Of a stretch of DNA of 64,000 bases, positions 24,664 to 32,370 are shown one piece after another. The number at the start of each line of letters is the position of its first letter. The first letter of the stretch is position 1. Source of the DNA: Clostridiales bacterium (lineage in GTDB: Bacteria > Bacillota > Clostridia > Oscillospirales > Oscillospiraceae). The stretch spans positions 24,793 through 88,792 of the forward strand of contig DUPK01000078.1 in NCBI GenBank assembly GCA_012838345.1, in the 5' to 3' direction. Position numbers and translations under genes: made by a program. The notes under the pieces were generated by a model. That model was not told where the DNA came from. It did no database searches and worked only from the letters and a program-made list of their open reading frames with translations.

Positions 24664-25680
24664 TTACCTGCCCCTGTTTTTTACCGCGTAGAGCAGCGTA
24701 AGGACGGTAAAGTTTTTAGACGACACAAGGTCGACGACAATCTGCTTGCGTTTCCCGGCGCCGCGCGGCTTTCCTGAGGCTATGGCCGATTTGAAAGGCT
24801 CCCTGCCGCACAGGGCAATGACATTTTTGCGTTTTTCCCATAGAGATATGGGGTTTCCCGGCGCGTACTCGTTGCCTATGGCTATGAGAAGGCCAGCCCA
24901 GAGCGTCATGCTTTCCCAGCCCTCTATGCCGTCTATCGAGTATCTTTTTACAAGGGCGCGCTTTGCCTCAAAGGAGGCAAGGAAGGTTTTTTCAAAATCC
25001 TTCAGGTAGCGCCTTGTAACCGAGCCGGGGTTCTGATAGTAGTAGTAAAGCGGCTCCGATACGACGGCGAGCCTCTTTGCGCAGCAGAAATACTCTATCA
25101 GAAACAGCTCGTCCTCGAGATAGGCGCCGGAGAACTTTATCCCGTTTTCGCTTATAATGGCGCGGCTGAAGAGGTAGCGCCAGATATAGCCGTTGAAAAC
25201 CTGCTCCCTTACCCTGTCTTTGAGAAGCGGGCGCACGATTGCGTCCATTATTTTCTCGCTTCCGTAGACATCTGCCGGCAGGGAAAACGGCTCCGGGCTG
25301 CTGCCTCCGCCGGGGAAAAGATTAATATGTGCGCAGGCCGCCGTATCCGCCCCCTGCGATTTAAGGGCAGAAAAGAGCTTTTCGCACATCGTACTGTCTA
25401 TATAGTCGTCGCTGTCGACAAAAAGGATGTAGTCGCCACTTGCCGCCGCGATACCGTCGTTGCGCGCGGCGCTGACTCCCCCGTTATCGCGGTGGATTAC
25501 GCGCACCCGCTCGTCGGCGAGGGCATAGGAATCGCAGATTTCCCCGCTTTTGTCCGGGGAGCCGTCATCGACGAGTATTAGCTCTATGTCGGCCATGGTC
25601 TGTGAAAGCACCGAGTCCACGCATTTGCCCAAAAAGCTCTCCGCCTTATAGACGGGTACTATCACGCTGATTGCCGGCAT
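24664..25680 (-). CDS. Family 2 glycosyltransferase
   Basis: 338 aa, GT-A fold: MPAISVIVPVYKAESFLGKC at the start, LILVDDGSPDKS, GVSAARNDGI and the metal-binding DSDD in LFVDSDDYIDS. It transfers a nucleotide-activated sugar to a surface glycan or lipid acceptor; neither is identifiable. Start ATG 25680 gives the normal family N-terminus; the ORF reaches back to 25764 only by running into metK. Same operon as the Wzy-like protein. Confidence 0.9.
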   Translation of the reverse strand: MPAISVIVPVYKAESFLGKCVDSVLSQTMADIELILVDDGSPDKSGEICDSYALADERVRVIHRDNGGVSAARNDGIAAASGDYILFVDSDDYIDSTMCEKLFSALKSQGADTAACAHINLFPGGGSSPEPFSLPADVYGSEKIMDAIVRPLLKDRVREQVFNGYIWRYLFSRAIISENGIKFSGAYLEDELFLIEYFCCAKRLAVVSEPLYYYYQNPGSVTRRYLKDFEKTFLASFEAKRALVKRYSIDGIEGWESMTLWAGLLIAIGNEYAPGNPISLWEKRKNVIALCGREPFKSAIASGKPRGAGKRKQIVVDLVSSKNFTVLTLLYAVKNRGR

Positions 25681-25708
25681 TATATTAATCAGTCCTTTCG
25701 GTTTCTCG

Positions 25709-26890
25709 TCAGATAAGGCTCCTGAGCTTCTCGGCCATGTCGGTCTTCTCCCAGCTAAGGTCAAGATCGGGGCGGCCGAAGTGCCCGTATGCCGCGACCT
25801 GCCTGTATATCGGGCGCTTTAGGTCGAGATATTCAATAATGCTGGCTGGGCGCAAATCGAAGTTTTCAAGAACTATTCTAGCTATGCGCTCATCGGGCAT
25901 AACTCCAGTACCCTTTGTGTCCACAAAAACGGACACGGGCCTAGCGACGCCTATTGCATAGGCCACTTCTATCTGGCAGTGGCGCGCAAGACCCGCGGCC
26001 ACTATGTTCTTAGCCACATAGCGGGCCATATAGGCGGCGCTGCGGTCAACCTTCGTCGGGTCCTTGCCCGAGAAGGCGCCGCCGCCGTGCGCTCCGTAGC
26101 CGCCGTAGGTGTCAACTATTATCTTTCTGCCGGTAAGCCCGGAGTCGCCTATTGGGCCGCCGATGACAAACCTGCCGGTGGGATTAATGTATATCTTTGT
26201 GTTCCTGTCGATGTACTTTTCGGGTATAGCGGGCTTGATAACCGCGTCGTACACCGCTTCGCGCAGTTCCTTTATCCCCACATCGGGTGCGTGCTGTGTA
26301 GATACGACGATGGCGGCGCAGCGGGAGACATTGCCCTTGTCATCGTATTCAACCGAGACCTGGGTCTTGCCGTCGGGGCGTAAAAAGCTTAGCTCCCCGC
26401 TCTTTCTGACCCCGGAAAGCCTCCTTGCCAGGGCATGAGCCATGGATATGGGGGCAGGCATGAGCTCCGGCGTCTCGTCGCAGGCATAGCCGAACATCAT
26501 GCCCTGGTCGCCCGCTCCTATCTTGTCCGCCAGGTCTCCCGCGCCCTCCTTGCATTCGTATGAGTTGTCCACTCCAAGGGCTATGTCGGGGCTCTGCTCA
26601 TCTATCGAACAGAGTACGGCACAGGAATTTCCGTCAAAGCCGTACTCAGGCTTATCATATCCTATTTTCTTAACGGTCTCGCGGACAATCGCGGGAATAT
26701 CGGCATAACACTTGGTCGTTATCTCGCCCATGACGAGCACCATACCTGTAGTCGCGACAGTCTCGCAGGCGACTCTCGCGTCCTTGTCCTCTGAGAGTAT
26801 GGCGTCAAGAATCGCATCGGAAATCTGGTCGCACACTTTGTCGGGATGTCCTTCTGTGACCGACTCTGAAGTAAAAACTCTGTTTGGCAT
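25709..26890 (-). CDS. metK: S-adenosylmethionine synthetase
   Basis: 393 aa, full length. [20 protein letters not shown] at the N-terminus, [16 protein letters not shown], the phosphate loop [19 protein letters not shown], and the FGRPD motif near the C-terminus. It makes SAM from methionine and ATP. Ribosome site AAAGGAGAG. First gene of the leftward operon, upstream of a SAM-dependent methyltransferase (rlmB); luxS and mtnN for SAH recycling lie 2-4 kb away. Confidence 0.97.
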   Translation of the reverse strand: MPNRVFTSESVTEGHPDKVCDQISDAILDAILSEDKDARVACETVATTGMVLVMGEITTKCYADIPAIVRETVKKIGYDKPEYGFDGNSCAVLCSIDEQSPDIALGVDNSYECKEGAGDLADKIGAGDQGMMFGYACDETPELMPAPISMAHALARRLSGVRKSGELSFLRPDGKTQVSVEYDDKGNVSRCAAIVVSTQHAPDVGIKELREAVYDAVIKPAIPEKYIDRNTKIYINPTGRFVIGGPIGDSGLTGRKIIVDTYGGYGAHGGGAFSGKDPTKVDRSAAYMARYVAKNIVAAGLARHCQIEVAYAIGVARPVSVFVDTKGTGVMPDERIARIVLENFDLRPASIIEYLDLKRPIYRQVAAYGHFGRPDLDLSWEKTDMAEKLRSLI

Positions 26891-26990
26891 CTTTATCTCT
26901 CCTTTATTTCGACGCTGGGGATAAAAGCGGGGGCAAAGGCGAACGGCGCATTATCCCGCAGCCCATGCCGCTTTGGGTATACCGTACTAT

Positions 26991-26999
26991 ATTATAGCA
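26991..26999 (-). promoter_or_regulatory. Extended -10 element upstream of metK
   Basis: Minus strand TGCTATAAT with no convincing -35, about 100 nt before the metK start. The leader between them does not show an S-box or other SAM riboswitch that I can recognise. Confidence 0.45.
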
Positions 27000-27180
27000 C
27001 TAATAATTAGCTACTAAAAGCCCAAAATTCGTTTTCTATCGGACTTTTTCGTCTAAAATACATGTTGAATAGCTATCATAACATCTGATATAATTTTTCT
27101 GATAATACTGCTATGGTATAGCCTTGCTTCTTTTCGAAGGCTTTGTTTTTCAATAATTCAAGCGGTCTGGAGGAGATTCT

Positions 27181-28038
27181 TTGAAATTTATTATCCGCGC
27201 GGTGGACAGGTTCTGTGCAAAGCACCCGCGTTTCGGCATACCCAATCTCATGCTCTATATCATCATAGGCAATGCCGTAGTCTATCTGTTTTCAATGATG
27301 GACAGAACCGGACTTTTTCTGGATTATCTCTACTTTATACCATCAAGAATAGTGGCGGGAGAAGTCTGGCGCCTTATAACCTTCATGTTTATCCCGAAGG
27401 GCGGAAACATCCTTTTTGTAGCTCTGTTTTTATACTTCTACTACTTTATCGGCAGCACTCTGGAGAGAACCTGGGGCAGCGGCAAGTTCACAATCTATTA
27501 TTTTGCCGGCGTGATGTTGAACATAATCTACGGCTTTTTGGTTTGGATTATTACGGGTTTGCCTTCCATTACGATAGGGCTTGACGCGCATTATATTAAT
27601 CTCTCCATGTTCTTTGCCTTCGCCACAATCTATCCCGAAACCAGGGTTCTGCTTTTCTTCTTTATCCCGATAAAGATAAAATGGCTGGCCCTTCTAAACG
27701 GGCTGTATTTTCTTTATACCTTCGTGGTTGCACGATTCCCCCTAAACTTCATGCCGCTGATTGCCATCCTCAATTATCTGATTTTCTGCGGCGAGGACCT
27801 CGCAAGAACTCTGCAGCCGATGAAATACCGCATGTCAAGGCAGAACATGAGCTTCAGGTCTAAGGCAAAAAAGGCCGAAAAGCAGAGCATTTCAAGCGCA
27901 TACAAGCGCAAATGCGCAGTCTGCGGCAGAACCGACGAGGATTATCCGAACCTTGATTTCAGATATTGCTCACGCTGTGAGGGTTACCACTGCTTCTGTG
28001 AAGACCATATCAACAACCATGAACACTTTAAAGAATAA
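27181..28038 (+). CDS. Rhomboid-like membrane protein without catalytic serine, with C-terminal zinc ribbon
   Basis: 285 aa. Six or so membrane segments follow the rhomboid pattern, including GEVWRLITFMF in loop 1 and the GSTLERTWGSGKFTIYYF helix region. The GxSG serine motif is absent; the matching region reads GLDAHYINLSMFFAF. After residue 215 a basic linker leads to a cysteine/histidine-rich tail (CAVCGR, CSRCEGYHCFCEDH) that should bind zinc. Likely a non-proteolytic rhomboid relative (inference). Start TTG 27181 follows GGAGGAG. Monocistronic. Confidence 0.75.
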   Translation: MKFIIRAVDRFCAKHPRFGIPNLMLYIIIGNAVVYLFSMMDRTGLFLDYLYFIPSRIVAGEVWRLITFMFIPKGGNILFVALFLYFYYFIGSTLERTWGSGKFTIYYFAGVMLNIIYGFLVWIITGLPSITIGLDAHYINLSMFFAFATIYPETRVLLFFFIPIKIKWLALLNGLYFLYTFVVARFPLNFMPLIAILNYLIFCGEDLARTLQPMKYRMSRQNMSFRSKAKKAEKQSISSAYKRKCAVCGRTDEDYPNLDFRYCSRCEGYHCFCEDHINNHEHFKE

Positions 28039-28183
28039 AAAAGACCGTTTTTTTATTATTCCGGCCCGATTTTTATTTTAAAATTGACTTTTCATGCTAT
28101 AAATGTTACCATTTAAGCAGATAGATAATCTATGAAATAACTTCAATAGCATCCCAATAATATTTGCTTAAGAGGTGAGGAGA

Positions 28184-28648
28184 ATGTCGGTACCGTTCGA
28201 TCCCGCAAAAGCTCAGACGCTGAGACTCATAAGGCGCATACACAATGCGCTGCTGAAGAACAGAAACAAGCACCTCTCAGAATTTGGCCTTACGGCCGCA
28301 CAGTCGGATATAATTGTATACCTGCTGCGCAATTATGGGGAAAAAGACGAGATAAACCAGCTCGACATCCAAAAGCACCTCCAGCTTTCAAATCCCACCG
28401 TATCCGGGCTTCTGAACCGTCTTGAGGACAAGGGCTTTATTTCCAGGACCTCAAGCATAAAGGATGCGCGCTATAACTGTGTAAAGCCCACCCAAAAAGC
28501 GCTTGACCTCGCCACGACTATGAGCGAGCATATGATTTCAACCGAGGAATCCATGCTCTCGGGCCTGTCAGAAACTGAAAGACGCGAGCTTATCCGCCTG
28601 TTGAGCACCGTACTGGCGAACGTCGATAAAATTGAGGACGAGAAATAA
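28184..28648 (+). CDS. MarR-family transcriptional regulator
   Basis: 154 aa winged-helix regulator. HLSEFGLTAAQSDIIVYLLR, the recognition helix region LQLSNPTVSGLLNRLEDKGF, and the wing ISRTSSIKDARYNCVKPT. Start ATG 28184 follows AGAGGTGAGG; a GTG at 28175 lies inside that ribosome site. The target is unknown; the rhomboid-like gene upstream is in the same direction but 145 bp away. Confidence 0.9.
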   Translation: MSVPFDPAKAQTLRLIRRIHNALLKNRNKHLSEFGLTAAQSDIIVYLLRNYGEKDEINQLDIQKHLQLSNPTVSGLLNRLEDKGFISRTSSIKDARYNCVKPTQKALDLATTMSEHMISTEESMLSGLSETERRELIRLLSTVLANVDKIEDEK

Positions 28649-28707
28649 TCCCCGTTTAAACCGGCGTAAAATATAAGAGTACTGTAGATCCGATTAGTAT
28701 TTACCAG

Positions 28708-28745
28708 AAAAAAGAGGAAGCGCTAAGCCCGCTTCCTCTCTTTTA
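28708..28745. terminator. Bidirectional terminator between marR and mtnN
   Basis: AAGAGGAAGCG / CGCTTCCTCTCTT hairpin with A-run before and TTTT after. Confidence 0.85.
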
Positions 28746-28776
28746 AATTGCTCATAATTAACATATTATTCTAACC

Positions 28777-29466
28777 CTAGTGCAGCTCCAAAAAGCGCTT
28801 CACTGCCTCGGAAGCATTTTCCGCAGCGGTTTCCAAAAAGCGTGCGTAGTCCACGTGGGAATCGTCGTCTGCGCTGTCCGATATGGCCCTGACCGCTCCG
28901 AAGTCCATGCCGTTTATATAGCACACCTGTGCTATCGAGGCGCACTCCATATCACAGGCTACGGCGCCGAAGGTCTCCACTATGAACTTCTTCCTGTCGA
29001 AGCAGTTAATAAACTGGTCCCCAGAGGCCACTGTGCCTTTTAAGCTCTTTACGCCTCCAAGCATCCTGATGCTCTGCTCAAGCAGGCGCGTCACTCTCTC
29101 GGAGCTGGGTATTTTAACAAGGTTAATGCCGGAAATAAACCCCACGGGGTCGCCTATGGGCGATGTGTCCATATCGTGCTGAACCGAAAACTCGGCTATC
29201 GCGATGTCCCCTACCCCGAGTTCGGGAGAGAGGGAGCCTGCTACGCCGGTATTTATGATAAGCTCCGGCTTAAACTTAAGTATCATCGTCTGCGCACAGA
29301 CGGCCGCGGCAACCTTGCCTATGCCGCAGGCGGCGGTTACAACTTCCTTGCCGCACAGCCTGCCGCTGTGGTACTCTATGCCGCTTATTGTAACCGTCTT
29401 TTTGCCCTCTATCGCGGCGCTTAATCTCTTAATTTCCACGCCCATGGCGCCTATTATTCCAATCAT
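28777..29466 (-). CDS. mtnN: 5'-methylthioadenosine / S-adenosylhomocysteine nucleosidase
   Basis: 229 aa. It cleaves adenine from SAH and MTA. IGIIGAMGVEIKRL carries the catalytic glutamate region; also NTGVAGSL, DMECASIAQVC with the ribose-binding Met-Glu, and the catalytic Asp in ISDSADDD. The product S-ribosylhomocysteine is the LuxS substrate, and luxS is directly upstream (32 bp), forming one operon for the activated methyl cycle. Confidence 0.95.
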   Translation of the reverse strand: MIGIIGAMGVEIKRLSAAIEGKKTVTISGIEYHSGRLCGKEVVTAACGIGKVAAAVCAQTMILKFKPELIINTGVAGSLSPELGVGDIAIAEFSVQHDMDTSPIGDPVGFISGINLVKIPSSERVTRLLEQSIRMLGGVKSLKGTVASGDQFINCFDRKKFIVETFGAVACDMECASIAQVCYINGMDFGAVRAISDSADDDSHVDYARFLETAAENASEAVKRFLELH

Positions 29467-29498
29467 TCTTCCTTCTCCCCCAGAATTTCAGCCACGAC

Positions 29499-29954
29499 CT
29501 AATGTTTGTACTTAAAATCAATGTCCCGGCCGCTCAGACACTCAAGAAACCTCTCAGCCTCTTTTTGGGCGGCGGCAAGGTCGAGGTTTTGGTAGTTTCC
29601 GCACTCCTTGCGCCCGGCGCCGAACACCGGCCCTTCATGCCCGCATATCTTGCTTAAAGTATCCTTTACCACTTTAAGCACGGTCCCGTTGTCCGCGTTT
29701 CTTACAAGCAGGTAAAAACCGGTCTGGCAGCCCATAGGCCCGAAATAGATGACGCTGCCTGAGAGCGAGGAATTCCTTATATATGTTGCAAACATATGCT
29801 CAAAGCTGTGCATTGTGAGGTTATCCATATAGTCGCCCATGTTCGGCTTTCGGGTCCTGAGGTCATAGGTTGTAATGTCTCCGTCTATGCGCGAGACATA
29901 AATACCCGGTTCGATTCTGTCATGGTCAACCGTAAAGCTGCTGATTTTCTCCAT
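29499..29954 (-). CDS. luxS: S-ribosylhomocysteine lyase (autoinducer-2 synthesis)
   Basis: 151 aa. Zinc ligands in HSFEH (usual HTLEH) and in KECGNY; the catalytic Cys in GPMGCQTGFYL; N-terminal DHDRIEPGIY. It splits S-ribosylhomocysteine into homocysteine and DPD, the AI-2 precursor. Start ATG 29954 after GGGGTGAGG. Transcribed with mtnN. Confidence 0.96.
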   Translation of the reverse strand: MEKISSFTVDHDRIEPGIYVSRIDGDITTYDLRTRKPNMGDYMDNLTMHSFEHMFATYIRNSSLSGSVIYFGPMGCQTGFYLLVRNADNGTVLKVVKDTLSKICGHEGPVFGAGRKECGNYQNLDLAAAQKEAERFLECLSGRDIDFKYKH

Positions 29955-30146
29955 TTCTTACCTCACCCCTAAGAGCAAATTATATATTTTTCGCCATCTT
30001 TAGTCAATCTTTCGGGGAAATCCTCATTTCGGTTAATAAAAACTGTAGAATCATGATAAGAAATATGGTAATGGTATAATATTTAATAATATAACAGGTT
30101 TATTGTTATTTATATAAATATATTTGTTTTTATTTTACTGAAATGG

Positions 30147-31406
30147 GTGATTTATTTGCAGGAGCTTCAACGGAAACGCTGCCTTGAATATGCCGAACAT
30201 ATTACAGCACTATGCAACGTTCCTGTGTCGGTGTTAGATGTGCAGCAAAAGCAGTTTATTAATACAGGCCGCCCTAACCTGTGCAGGGATTGCGCATATG
30301 CAAAATGCTCAGGTGTCAACACTCACCTCTATGGTAGCAACGAGGCTTACCGATGGAACGGCCAATATATATATTATTGCCCCCTCGGCCTTGTATATGC
30401 CGCAGCCTCCGTAGTTGACGAATCGGGCAGGCTGGAGGCAAGCTTAATAGCCGGCCCTATGATAGTCGGGGACCCGCAGGATACCCTGTTCGATCTTCCC
30501 GAGCCCTCCATGGCGGAGGCCGTGTCTGCCTTGCCAACCATGACCACGGCAAACGTCACACATCTTGCGGCTATACTCTCCGCCTCGGCCGCCTATGCCG
30601 CCGGCATACCCAACTCCCGCGCCATGGGCTTTGTCTATGAACAGGAGAAAATCCTAAACAGTATATATGAGGCGCGGGATAAGCTGCTCAGCCAGGGAGA
30701 AAACATCTACCCGATAGAGTATGAAAAGCGTCTGTACAATCTTATATGTACCCACGACAAGGCCGGAGCGCAGCAGCTGTTGAACGAGCTTATCGGCCAC
30801 ATCTACTGCGCCAGCAATTTTGATTTGCACACCATAAAGGTCAGAGCCATGGAGCTTATCGTCCTCCTGTCGAGGGCGGCGATAGACGCGGGCGCGGACG
30901 TGCAGGAAATCTTTTTGTTTAACACAAACTACATATCGGAAATCGAGAAGTTTGATTCGCTTGAAGATCTTTCGATATGGCTGTCCGGAATAATGCACCG
31001 CTTCATAAACTACTCCTTCGACTTTACGCAGGTAAAGCATTCGGACATTGTATATAAGGTCATGGAGTATGTAAAAAGCAACTATGCCTCTAAAATTACG
31101 CTGGATGACGTTGCAAAACACGTTTATTTAAGCCGCTCATATCTTAGCAGCGTATTTAAGGAGGAAACCGGCTACAGTCTTTTCAACTATATAAACCGCG
31201 TCAGAGTCGAAAAGAGCAAGCTCTATCTTCTCGACAATTCCATCAGCCTTGTAGACGTCGCTGCGATGTGCGGCTTTGAGGACCAGAGCTACTTCACAAA
31301 GGTCTTTAAAAAGGCCACCGGCGTGTCCCCGAAGAAGTACAGGGACAGCCGCGGCAATATAGCCTTAGCCAAATCAAGCAATAAAGCAAGCACCAAAAGC
31401 AAGTAG
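30147..31406 (+). CDS. AraC-family regulator with PocR sensory domain
   Basis: About 419 aa. The N-terminal third is PocR-like: conserved cysteines in LCRDCAYAKCSG and YYCPLGLVYAAASV, a layout known from regulators that sense small hydrocarbons such as 1,2-propanediol. The C-terminal 100 residues are the AraC double helix-turn-helix: KITLDDVAKHVYLSRSYLSS and SISLVDVAAMCGFEDQSYF ending in GVSPKKYR. The start is uncertain: GTG 30147 or TTG 30156; the TTG has GGGTGA five bases upstream. Divergent from luxS-mtnN across an AT-rich 190-bp region. No obvious target operon adjoins. Confidence 0.88.
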   Translation: MIYLQELQRKRCLEYAEHITALCNVPVSVLDVQQKQFINTGRPNLCRDCAYAKCSGVNTHLYGSNEAYRWNGQYIYYCPLGLVYAAASVVDESGRLEASLIAGPMIVGDPQDTLFDLPEPSMAEAVSALPTMTTANVTHLAAILSASAAYAAGIPNSRAMGFVYEQEKILNSIYEARDKLLSQGENIYPIEYEKRLYNLICTHDKAGAQQLLNELIGHIYCASNFDLHTIKVRAMELIVLLSRAAIDAGADVQEIFLFNTNYISEIEKFDSLEDLSIWLSGIMHRFINYSFDFTQVKHSDIVYKVMEYVKSNYASKITLDDVAKHVYLSRSYLSSVFKEETGYSLFNYINRVRVEKSKLYLLDNSISLVDVAAMCGFEDQSYFTKVFKKATGVSPKKYRDSRGNIALAKSSNKASTKSK

Positions 31407-31444
31407 CCGTTTGTTCGGCGCTTATCCCTTAATAGAATATTAAG

Positions 31445-31475
31445 TTTTTCCGCCGGCCTGCCGCCGGCGGAAAAA
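31445..31475. terminator. Bidirectional terminator between the AraC regulator and ridA
   Basis: TTTTTCCGCCGGC / GCCGGCGGAAAAA perfect hairpin. Confidence 0.88.
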
Positions 31476-31477
31476 TT

Positions 31478-31861
31478 TTACACATTTAATACCGCTATAC
31501 AGTCTATCTCGATTAACGCGTCCTTTGCAAGCCTTGCGACCTCCACCGTAGTTCTGGAGGGAACATAGCCATCAAAATAGGACGCATATATCCCGTTTAC
31601 CGTTTCCAAATCCTCAATATCTTTAAGAAAAATCGTTATACGGACAGCATTATTCAGGCTGCCCCCGGCTGCCTTGAGAATCTCGCTTAGATTGTCCATG
31701 GCGCATCTTACCTGTTCTCTTATGTCCGAAGGGATAAGGCCGGTTTTCATATCTATCGGGAGCTGGCCGGACACGTACAGAGTGTCTCCGGCCCTCACGG
31801 CCTGTGAGAAGATACCTTCCAGAGCGGGCGCTTTATCGGTTTTTATCGTTTTAATTTCCAT
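31478..31861 (-). CDS. ridA: RidA-family enamine/imine deaminase
   Basis: 127 aa. GIFSQAVRAGDTLYVSGQLP, AMDNLSEILKAAGGSLNNAV, and PSRTTVEVARLAKDALIEID with the conserved Arg and Glu of the active site. It hydrolyses reactive enamine intermediates formed by PLP enzymes. Start ATG 31861 after AGGGAGGT; the ORF extension to 31882 lacks support. Confidence 0.93.
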   Translation of the reverse strand: MEIKTIKTDKAPALEGIFSQAVRAGDTLYVSGQLPIDMKTGLIPSDIREQVRCAMDNLSEILKAAGGSLNNAVRITIFLKDIEDLETVNGIYASYFDGYVPSRTTVEVARLAKDALIEIDCIAVLNV

Positions 31862-31984
31862 ACTATACCTCCCTAATGCCACTTGAGGCCACGAAACTAT
31901 AAATCTCGGCTTTGTCCTGCAGCGTGCAGAAAATTATGATAATATATTTTTGGAATATGTATTAAATGATAACGCCTGAAACAG

Positions 31985-32021
31985 GAAAAAGCAAGGGCAG
32001 GCCTTAGTCAGGCCTGCCCTT
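31985..32021 (-). terminator. Terminator after the small membrane protein
   Basis: AGGGCAGGCC / GGCCTGCCCT hairpin; leftward T-rich tail (TTGCTTTTT). Confidence 0.75.
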
Positions 32022-32045
32022 TACCTTCTCATATGCATCCATTAT

Positions 32046-32306
32046 CTATAGCAATGCCGTCAGAAGCCATGCAAGACCGGTAAGGGCTGCGCCGGCCGAA
32101 GCGTATGCTATGGCCGGAAAGCGGCGCGGGTTCTTGTTGTTATTTCCGATATAGCCGTTGGCTATCCTCTGCGCTTCGCGGAGGAAGGCCTCGGCGCTGT
32201 GCCCGGTCTGAGAAACCTCGTCCCGGACAATGAAAATTGCCTCCTCGAATATCTTCGGGTCCGGAGATTTAACCACTATTACCCTTTTTGTAATTCCCTT
32301 AATCAT
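32046..32306 (-). CDS. Small single-pass membrane protein, unknown function
   Basis: 86 aa. A soluble N-terminus (KRVIVVKSPDPKIFEEAIFI, then VRDEVSQTGHSAEAFLREAQ) and one C-terminal membrane segment of small residues. It looks like a conserved clostridial hypothetical. Start ATG 32306 follows AGAGGTGG; a GTG at 32315 is part of that site. Downstream of spoIIE in the same direction (64 bp gap), so possibly co-transcribed and sporulation-linked. Confidence 0.7.
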   Translation of the reverse strand: MIKGITKRVIVVKSPDPKIFEEAIFIVRDEVSQTGHSAEAFLREAQRIANGYIGNNNKNPRRFPAIAYASAGAALTGLAWLLTALL

Positions 32307-32370
32307 GCCTACCACCTCTGGATTTTCCTTCGCTTCCAGTTTAACCCTTGGAAGGCATGATTATTCCAAA

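Noticed and set aside
26891..27020. Possible SAM riboswitch in the metK leader
   Set aside because: The leader is only about 100 nt and none of the conserved S-box, SAM-II or SAM-IV blocks could be found.
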